This document shows, in pieces, positions 30,210-35,597 of a stretch of DNA of 35,597 bases. The stretch lies in the IMG/VR virus record IMGVR_UViG_3300044641_001258, positions 1 through 35,597 of that record, one strand, 5' to 3'. How positions within the stretch are numbered: position 1 is the first letter of the stretch; every line of letters begins with the position of its first letter. A program made the translations under genes and the position numbers. The notes below the pieces were generated by a model that was not told the origin of the DNA, ran no database searches, and saw only the letters and a list, made by a program, of their open reading frames with translations. This stretch comes from a virus.

Positions 30210-31124
30210 ATGGATTTACCTATTTACGAATTAAAAATACAAGAGGATCTAGGTGATAGCGCTGAGGTATCATACATTGCATTGGTGGATAAGCCAGCTA
30301 TTCAAAAGGATTTTGTAGTATTTAATCAAGATTTTGCTGAGGATAGCTATACAGACTATCCAGAATCTGCAAAGAATGCTGCTGAGCGTGGGATCAGATT
30401 AAATGATGAGCTTAATAATAAATGCGCTACTCAAGTAGGCAAAGTAAGAGCGCAGCAGATCATGAATGGAGAGCCTTTATCTAAAGAGACTATCAAGAGA
30501 ACATACTCATTTTTAAGTAGAGCAAAGGCATACTATAAGCCAGATGATAAAGAAGCATGTGGCACTATTAGCTACTTATTATGGGGTGGTGATTCTATGC
30601 TAAGATGGTGTGAAAGTAAAATGAATAATGAGGATTTTGCAAGCCTTAACATGAGCTTTGCAATCCAGGATGAAGATAAACATATTATATCTGGACCTTT
30701 GATGTTAGCAGATGAGCCTATCTACAGAAATAATAGCAAATTTGGTGAGCATTATGTGATCTTCAAGCCAGAGACAATTAAGGATATATCTATCAAATTT
30801 GCAAAGAAAGGCTATCAGCAAAATGTAAACTTGATGCATGATAGTGACATGAGATTAGATGGTCTGGTAATGTTTGAAAGTTTTATAGTAGATCGCTCTA
30901 GAGGTGTATTACCTATGGAGGGATTTGAAGATGCAAAGGATGGTAGCTGGTTTGGATCATTCTATGTAGAGAATCCTCAAGCATGGAAATTAATTAAAGA
31001 AGGTAAAGTAAAAGGATTCAGCGTGGAGGGATTTTTTGATTATGCTTTACCAGATAACAGAGAGAAAACATACGCAGAGCAGAAGCTAGCAGAGTTAGCA
31101 GAATTATTAAAAGTACCTTATTAA
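30210..31124 (+). CDS. XkdF-like head maturation serine protease with inserted domain
   Basis: A 304-residue protein. The C-terminal part fits the XkdF-type phage serine protease: 'QQNVNLMHDSDMRLDGLVMFESFIVDRSRG' with likely catalytic His in 'LMHD' and Ser in 'FESFI', then 'DGSWFGSFYVENPQAWKLIKEGKVKGFSVEGFFDY'. Between an N-terminal 'SYIALVDKPAIQKDFVVF' strand and the protease core lies an inserted helical domain (about residues 48-135: 'YPESAKNAAERGI', 'ATQVGKVRAQQIMNGEPLSKETIKRTYSFLSRA', 'CGTISYLLWGGDSMLRW'). It should cleave scaffold and possibly capsid during head assembly. Followed by scaffold and major capsid genes. Confidence 0.82.
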   Translation: MDLPIYELKIQEDLGDSAEVSYIALVDKPAIQKDFVVFNQDFAEDSYTDYPESAKNAAERGIRLNDELNNKCATQVGKVRAQQIMNGEPLSKETIKRTYSFLSRAKAYYKPDDKEACGTISYLLWGGDSMLRWCESKMNNEDFASLNMSFAIQDEDKHIISGPLMLADEPIYRNNSKFGEHYVIFKPETIKDISIKFAKKGYQQNVNLMHDSDMRLDGLVMFESFIVDRSRGVLPMEGFEDAKDGSWFGSFYVENPQAWKLIKEGKVKGFSVEGFFDYALPDNREKTYAEQKLAELAELLKVPY

Positions 31125-31145
31125 ACAATTTAATATATAATCAAT

Positions 31146-31754
31146 ATGAAAGATGCACAAACAATTTTAAGCCAAGTACAACAATTCTTTGCAGAATTAG
31201 TTAAAGGCGAAGAGAACTTTGCTGATACCATGCCACCAGTTTCTGGTACACCAGAAGCAGCTCCAGTAAAAATGATGGAGGCTAAATTAAAGGATGGTAC
31301 AATGGTAGAAGTTACAGAGATGGCAGTAGGTGGTGTAGTAACTATCGCTGGCGCTCCAGCTCCAGTAGGAGAACATATGCTAGAAGATGGCACTATGATT
31401 GTTTTAGGTGATAATGGTGTGATCATGGAGATCAAGCCAGCAGAATCTGAGGCAAAAGTAGAAGTAGAAGTAGAAGCTTCTAAAGTAGAAGATGAAATGA
31501 GCGCAAAATTTGCTGCTTTTGAATCTGCTACAAACGAGAAGTTTCAAGCATATGAAGAGAAGTTTGCACAATATGAAGGCAAGCTTACTCAAGCTAATAA
31601 AGTTATTGAAGGCTTGATGCAGATTAGTAAGATGCTTGTAGAAGCACCTCAAGCTGCACCAGATGCAAGTGTAAAGACAAGTAATGCTTTTGCTACAGAT
31701 AAAAAAGATGTAAGAGCAGAATTTGCTGAATTTTCAAAATCAATTTGTTCATAA
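31146..31754 (+). CDS. Capsid scaffolding protein
   Basis: A 202-residue, acidic, highly helical protein between the protease and the major capsid gene, the standard place for a scaffold. The C-terminal half has a heptad-rich coiled coil ('SKVEDEMSAKFAAFESATNEKFQAYEEKFAQYEGKLTQANKVIEGLMQI'). The N-terminal half has a small beta-rich segment ('KLKDGTMVEVTEMAVGGVVTIAGAPAPVGEHMLEDGTMIVLGDNGVIMEI') with two related 'DGTM' strands, like a biotinyl/lipoyl-type barrel. That extra domain is common in scaffolds of Bacteroidetes phages as I recall. Expected to be degraded by the upstream protease. Confidence 0.75.
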   Translation: MKDAQTILSQVQQFFAELVKGEENFADTMPPVSGTPEAAPVKMMEAKLKDGTMVEVTEMAVGGVVTIAGAPAPVGEHMLEDGTMIVLGDNGVIMEIKPAESEAKVEVEVEASKVEDEMSAKFAAFESATNEKFQAYEEKFAQYEGKLTQANKVIEGLMQISKMLVEAPQAAPDASVKTSNAFATDKKDVRAEFAEFSKSICS

Positions 31755-31770
31755 TTAAAAATTAAATAAA

Positions 31771-32730
31771 ATGGCATTATCATTTAGCGGAATAAGCGCA
31801 TATACCAAACAAGACATTGCGCCTTTATTAACCGAAGCAGTATTTGCTGCAAAAACACAATCTTTGATCAAGTCTGGTGGTATCTTATTACCTAAGACAA
31901 AATCAAGCGTAGCAGTTCCAAAATTAGCTACTTTAGCAAACTTTCAAGCTGATGCTTGTGGTTGGAATGCATCTGGTACTACTACTATCTCTCAAGCTAC
32001 TATCAATGTAGGTAAGATTAAAGTAGAAGAGGCAATCTGTACTAAAGATTTTGAAGCTTACTTTACTCAAGAAGCTTTGAAAGCTGGATCTACTTATGAA
32101 GATTTCGGATGGGCAGAATTTTCTACAAAGTTCACAGAGCAAAAAAATAAGATGATCGCTAAGCAATTAGAGATTGGTTTATGGCAAGGTGATACAGATT
32201 CTACAAGTGAGAATTTAAAGCGTTTTGATGGTTTAATCAAGATCATTGATGCTGGATCTCCAGTAAATGCGAATGTATCTGGTTATGTATCTGGTGGCCC
32301 TATCGCTACTATTACTGGTGCAAATGTTGTAAGTGTATTGAATGCAGTTTACAAAGCTATCCCAGTAGAGATCGTAGATCAAGATGATTTAAAAGTATTT
32401 GTAGGTAATGATGTTTACAGATTAGCAGTATTAGCTTATCAAGCATTAAACTTATATAACTATAAGGTAGATGCAGAAGCTAGCCAAACTTTCATCATCC
32501 CAGGTACTAATGTAGAATTAGTAGCAGTAAACGGATTGAATGGTACTGGTGATGTATATGCTACAACTTTATCAAATATCGCTATGGCATTTGATTTAGA
32601 AGCAGAAGAAGAGAACTATAAGATTTGGTACTCTCAAGATTTTAACGAAGTTAGATACAGAGTAGCATTCAAATTAGGTGTTGGTGTAGCTTACACATCA
32701 TTATGTGTGAAGTTTAAATCAGCGATCTAA
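31771..32730 (+). CDS. Major capsid protein
   Basis: A 319-residue protein following the scaffold gene and followed by a strong terminator. It has the size and pattern expected of an HK97-fold capsid: an N-terminal arm region 'FSGISAYTKQDIAPLLTEAVFAAKTQSLI', a P-domain-like 'VEEAICTKDFEAYFTQEALKAG..YEDFGWAEFSTKFTEQKNKMIAKQLEIGLWQGD', an A-domain 'DDLKVFVGNDVYRLAVLAYQALNLYNY' and terminal 'WYSQDFNEVRYRVAFKLGVGVAYTSLCVKFKSAI'. The leader (TAAAAATTAAATAAAATG) is typical of strongly translated Bacteroidetes genes. Codon use is biased to preferred codons, consistent with high expression. Confidence 0.87.
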   Translation: MALSFSGISAYTKQDIAPLLTEAVFAAKTQSLIKSGGILLPKTKSSVAVPKLATLANFQADACGWNASGTTTISQATINVGKIKVEEAICTKDFEAYFTQEALKAGSTYEDFGWAEFSTKFTEQKNKMIAKQLEIGLWQGDTDSTSENLKRFDGLIKIIDAGSPVNANVSGYVSGGPIATITGANVVSVLNAVYKAIPVEIVDQDDLKVFVGNDVYRLAVLAYQALNLYNYKVDAEASQTFIIPGTNVELVAVNGLNGTGDVYATTLSNIAMAFDLEAEEENYKIWYSQDFNEVRYRVAFKLGVGVAYTSLCVKFKSAI

Positions 32731-32751
32731 TTATAATATTAATCAAGAAAG

Positions 32752-32780
32752 GGTGGTGAAAAAAACACCACCTTTTTTTT
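32752..32780 (+). terminator. Strong intrinsic terminator after the capsid gene
   Basis: GGTGGTG (32752-32758), seven-A loop, CACCACC (32766-32772), then eight T. A perfect 7-bp G/C-rich stem and long T run, 22 bases after the capsid stop. It should lower expression of the genes downstream relative to the capsid. Confidence 0.9.
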
Positions 32781-32794
32781 AAAATTTTTTTAAC

Positions 32795-33313
32795 ATGGCA
32801 TGTGCAATTACAAGCGGTTATTCTATTGATTGCCGCGAAAATATCGGTGGTGTTTCTGCCGTATATATTGCTGAATTTGGCAATATTTCTAGCATTGCTG
32901 AGGTGAGCGGTTTGGTTACTGGTATCACTAAAGCTGCTGGTAAAAGATTCTACAAGTTTGAAGTGCCTAGAGCGACTGCAAATACATCTTCTAATGCTAC
33001 TGCATCTGAGGAGAATGGATCTGTATTCTATACTCATCAAGTGGTACTACCTCTTAACAAGAGAGATAGCACTACTGCAAATGTAGTAAGAACATTAGCT
33101 AAGAATAAGTTAATGGTAGTAACTTTAGATATGGATGGCAATTATAGAATGTACGGAGCTGATCATGGCTTGTACTTAGCATCTACTGAAAGTGGATCTG
33201 GTACTGCTGCTGGTGATCGTAACGGATACAATATTACTTTGACTGGTGTAGAGCCAGATGATTTCTTACAAGTTAGCGCTAGTGTAGGTGCAGCGCTAGA
33301 GACTGCTGGTTAA
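32795..33313 (+). CDS. Virion structural protein, tail tube candidate
   Basis: A 172-residue beta-rich protein between two terminators. The pattern 'ACAITSGYSIDCRENIGGVSAVYIAEFGNI', 'GKRFYKFEVPRATANTSS', 'ENGSVFYTHQVVLPLNKRDSTTANVVRTLAKNKLMVVTLDMDGNYRMYGADHGLYL' and 'GDRNGYNITLTGVEPDDFLQV' recurs as a conserved structural protein in Bacteroidetes phages. Size and fold expectations suit a tail tube subunit, and isolation between terminators suggests that it is made at a separately tuned, probably high, level. A head decoration protein is the alternative. Confidence 0.6.
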   Translation: MACAITSGYSIDCRENIGGVSAVYIAEFGNISSIAEVSGLVTGITKAAGKRFYKFEVPRATANTSSNATASEENGSVFYTHQVVLPLNKRDSTTANVVRTLAKNKLMVVTLDMDGNYRMYGADHGLYLASTESGSGTAAGDRNGYNITLTGVEPDDFLQVSASVGAALETAG

Positions 33314-33350
33314 TCTTAGGGTACATCCTGGATAGCAGTTATTTATTATG

Positions 33351-33380
33351 CCCTACCTACTAGATGTGGGTAGGGTTTTT
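33351..33380 (+). terminator. Intrinsic terminator after the tail tube candidate
   Basis: CCCTACCTAC (33351-33360), loop TAGAT, GTGGGTAGGG (33366-33375), then five T. Ten pairs with one G-U. It lies about 40 bases after the stop at 33313 and 13 bases before the next ATG. Confidence 0.85.
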
Positions 33381-33393
33381 AAATTTATAGAAG

Positions 33394-33768
33394 ATGATAC
33401 ATATAACAAAGGGAGCAGATCAAAATATAATTTTCACTGGCCTAGAATTGGCTACTTTATCTAATCCAAAATATTTATTCATTTTCACCAGTGCTAATGA
33501 GAAAATAGTTAAATTTGTAGGAACGAATATAAGCACAGATAATAGATTTCAAGAGGTAGTGGTAGCAAAGGCAAAGTTTAATAGAAGTGAGCCTGGCACA
33601 TGGAGATATAAGATAAGAGAGCAAGCAAGTGCCACAAATGTAGATGAGGCCCTAAGTGGGGGAATAGTAGAGGAAGGCTTTATGTATTTGCATGAAGCTT
33701 GCACAGAGACACCAGTAGAGTATGCTGGAAATTGTAACGAATTTAAATCATATAATTGTGAGCAGTAA
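33394..33768 (+). CDS. Conserved small structural protein candidate
   Basis: A 124-residue beta-rich protein: 'MIHITKGADQNIIFTGLELATLSNPKYLFIFTSANEKIVKFVGTNISTDNRFQEVVVAKAKFNRSEPGTWRYKIREQASATNVDE...GGIVEEGFMYL'. This pattern (NPKYLFIFT..., W.Y.IREQ.S..NVD, VEEG) recurs in many Bacteroidetes phages as an uncharacterised virion-region protein. The build is similar to the BppU N-terminal domain, so it may be an accessory of tail or neck. Its end overlaps the portal GTG start by 11 bases. Confidence 0.6.
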   Translation: MIHITKGADQNIIFTGLELATLSNPKYLFIFTSANEKIVKFVGTNISTDNRFQEVVVAKAKFNRSEPGTWRYKIREQASATNVDEALSGGIVEEGFMYLHEACTETPVEYAGNCNEFKSYNCEQ

Positions 33769-35597
33769 ATATCAATTTGTAAGAGTAGAATTTGACCAGG
33801 CAGAACAGCCAGTTTTTGAAGAGAAAAAAGGCCGCAACTATATAGAGTTTGGGAAAAATAATGACTACTCTAATTATCTTATTAGCTTGTATGGTGAATC
33901 ACCAAAGCATGGCGCTATCATTAAAGGAAAGCTTAACTATATCTATGGTAAAGGTTTTGATGATGTGCCTAAGCCAGCTAATACTAAAGGTGAAAGCTGG
34001 AATCAGATCATGAAGAGATCAATACTTGATGATGAGCTACATGGTGGCTATTATCTTCAAGTGATCTGGAATGCATTAGGCAAGATCGCAGATGTATATC
34101 ATATTGAGTTCCAGAAAGTTAGAGTAAGCAAAGATCAGACTTGCTTCTATGTTAAAGATGATTGGAGCAAATCAGACTTTAAAGAAAAGCCTAGAGAATA
34201 TCCAGCATTTGATCCTAGCAATCCTAAAGGAGCGCAAATTTTATTTGTAAAGCAATACAATCCAAAGAGTGATGTATATCCTTTACCTAGCTATTTCCAG
34301 GGTTTAAACTACATTGAGAGTGATATTCAAGTAAGCCGCCATATCTTAGGTAATGCTAAGAAAAACTTTGTAGCTACTAAGCTTATCAATTTTAACAATG
34401 GCTTACCTCAAGAAGAGGAGCAAGCAGAGGTAGAGATGGATCTCAAGCGTAAATTTGCTAATCATGATGGAGATCGTGTAGTAATTGCATTTAATCCTTC
34501 AAAAGAGAATGCAGTAGATATAGTGGATCTAGGTGAGACAAACTTAACAAAAGAAGATTTTACTAATATTAATAATTTGATTCAGCAAGAGATCTTTGCT
34601 TGTCACCAGGTTACCTCTCCTACCTTATTTGGTATCAAAACCGAGGGCCAATTAGGTGCAAGAAATGAGATCAGAGATGCATATCAAATATTCCAGAATA
34701 CATATGTGAATGAGCGCCAGCAAGAGCATGAGAAAACTTTTAATAAGTTAATGAATATGGCTGGTATTGCTGGTGAGTGGAAAATAGTACCAGTAGAGCC
34801 TTTAAGCTTTGAATTTAGCGAGGCTATTATGTCTGCTAACATGACTAGAGATGAGATCAGAGAGAAGCTAGGATTGCAGCCAGAGAATGCTGGTGTACCA
34901 GTTAGCGGTGTGCCTCAAGCTACACCAATGGCAGAGGCTAATGATTCTATTAAGAATTTGACTGGCAGACAATATCAGAATGTAATGCGTATAGTGCGCC
35001 AGTTTGGATCTGGTAAAATCAATAAGCAGCAAGCTAGCCTAATGCTAAAGAGTGGCTTTGGATTCAGTGATAATGATGTGAATACATTTTTAGGCATTGA
35101 TGAAGATCCACAGACTGAGTTTGCAGCATTTGCAGCAGAGCAAGATGAGATCCTATTGAATGAGTTTGGAGCGTGTGGTGATAATGTAGAAGATTTTGAG
35201 GTAGTGAGTACTCATGAGGCAAAAGATTTTCATTTTTTCGCTGATGCTGAGCTGGATAAGTTAAAGGCAAATATATTAGACTTAATAAGTAAAGATAAAA
35301 GGATCACACCAGAGGTACTGGCAAAAGTTTTGAATAGAGATGTAGAAGTGATAAATACTACTATATCTGCTTTACAAGCTGAGGGATATTTAAAAGTATT
35401 AGGCACAGAGTTAAGCATACTAAGTCCTAAATACAAGCCTTTGGTAAGTGAATTAACAAAACCTTTGAGAAAAATCCCTGGTGGAGATAAGACTACTACT
35501 ACAGAGGTTTTATTAAGATATACATATGCTGGGCCAGAAGATGATCGTAATAGACCATTCTGTGCTAGGATGTTAAAACTTGCTAAAACAAAGCTTT
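33758..35597 (+). CDS. Portal protein, N-terminal and central part
   Basis: Begins at GTG 33758 inside the end of the previous gene ('VSSKYQFVRVEFDQAEQ') and runs off the right edge; it continues at 1-276 (about 662 residues in all). The first about 470 residues are a portal: 'FGKNNDYSNYLISLYGESPKHGAIIKGKLNYIYGKGF', 'LDDELHGGYYLQVIWNALGKIADVYHIEFQKVRV', 'LGNAKKNFVATKLINF', and 'ACHQVTSPTLFGIKTEGQLGARNEIRDAYQIFQNTYV'. After that comes an acidic stretch, a winged-helix-like 'ITPEVLAKVLNRDVEVINTTISALQAEGYLKVLG', and the Cys/His tail described at 1-276. It forms the DNA entry ring. Start by GTG is inferred because no ATG lies nearby. Confidence 0.85.
   Translation, partial: MSSKYQFVRVEFDQAEQPVFEEKKGRNYIEFGKNNDYSNYLISLYGESPKHGAIIKGKLNYIYGKGFDDVPKPANTKGESWNQIMKRSILDDELHGGYYLQVIWNALGKIADVYHIEFQKVRVSKDQTCFYVKDDWSKSDFKEKPREYPAFDPSNPKGAQILFVKQYNPKSDVYPLPSYFQGLNYIESDIQVSRHILGNAKKNFVATKLINFNNGLPQEEEQAEVEMDLKRKFANHDGDRVVIAFNPSKENAVDIVDLGETNLTKEDFTNINNLIQQEIFACHQVTSPTLFGIKTEGQLGARNEIRDAYQIFQNTYVNERQQEHEKTFNKLMNMAGIAGEWKIVPVEPLSFEFSEAIMSANMTRDEIREKLGLQPENAGVPVSGVPQATPMAEANDSIKNLTGRQYQNVMRIVRQFGSGKINKQQASLMLKSGFGFSDNDVNTFLGIDEDPQTEFAAFAAEQDEILLNEFGACGDNVEDFEVVSTHEAKDFHFFADAELDKLKANILDLISKDKRITPEVLAKVLNRDVEVINTTISALQAEGYLKVLGTELSILSPKYKPLVSELTKPLRKIPGGDKTTTTEVLLRYTYAGPEDDRNRPFCARMLKLAKTKL
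35471..35597. repeat. Terminal direct repeat, right copy (circular overlap)
   Basis: Identical to bases 1-127; see the left copy. The portal frame (codon start at 35471, which corresponds to base 1) is preserved across the junction. Confidence 0.93.

Noticed and set aside
1-35597. tRNA or other structured RNA genes
   Set aside because: I found no cloverleaf-like pattern or TTCGA/T-loop context in the few intergenic stretches, all of which are under 300 bases.

Overview
The window is a complete, circular double-stranded DNA phage genome that was opened inside one gene. Bases 1-127 are identical to bases 35471-35597, so the unique genome is about 35,470 bp, and the portal gene starts near the right end and finishes at position 276. 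Gene content is that of a tailed phage with a tape measure (siphovirus-like). A Bacteroidetes/Bacteroidota host is suggested by the families present (DUF6712-like connector, XkdF-type protease, Bacteroidetes-type tail chaperone, M15 endolysin), by A/T-rich leaders without Shine-Dalgarno sequences, and by TAnnTTTG promoter boxes. I found no integrase, repressor, tRNA or rRNA gene, so a lytic lifestyle is likely but not proven.

Layout. Two transcription blocks diverge from 13111-13225 and converge in the overlap at 7428-7441. The minus-strand block (13110 to 7428) carries DNA metabolism: a putative SSB-like protein, a PD-(D/E)XK nuclease, a DnaQ-like exonuclease with zinc ribbon, a DUF3310 protein, an HExxH protein, an SNF2-like helicase, several tiny membrane or unknown proteins, and a small protein resembling the DNA-binding end of DnaA. 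The plus-strand block starts at 13226 with small early genes, a VRR-NUC nuclease, a prim-pol/SF3-helicase replicase and a GIY-YIG-type protein, followed by a sigma-factor-like protein. GTAC-containing repeats lie on both sides of the GIY-YIG gene. Next comes a sugar cassette (two glycosyltransferases and a hexapeptide-repeat acyltransferase), then terminase small and large subunits.

The virion genes follow in an uncommon order: tail chaperone (with a likely -1 frameshift), neck protein, two tail/baseplate proteins (the second with about eight cysteine-rich 53-residue repeats), tape measure, protease, scaffold, major capsid protein, two small structural proteins and portal. Through the circular junction come head-tail connectors, a BppU-like protein, a long modular tail fibre ending in an S74 chaperone, and a lysis cassette of two holin candidates, a candidate one-piece spanin and an M15 endolysin.

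Functions are assigned from motifs and family resemblance by eye; no database search was run. Every stretch over 300 bases contains a gene.
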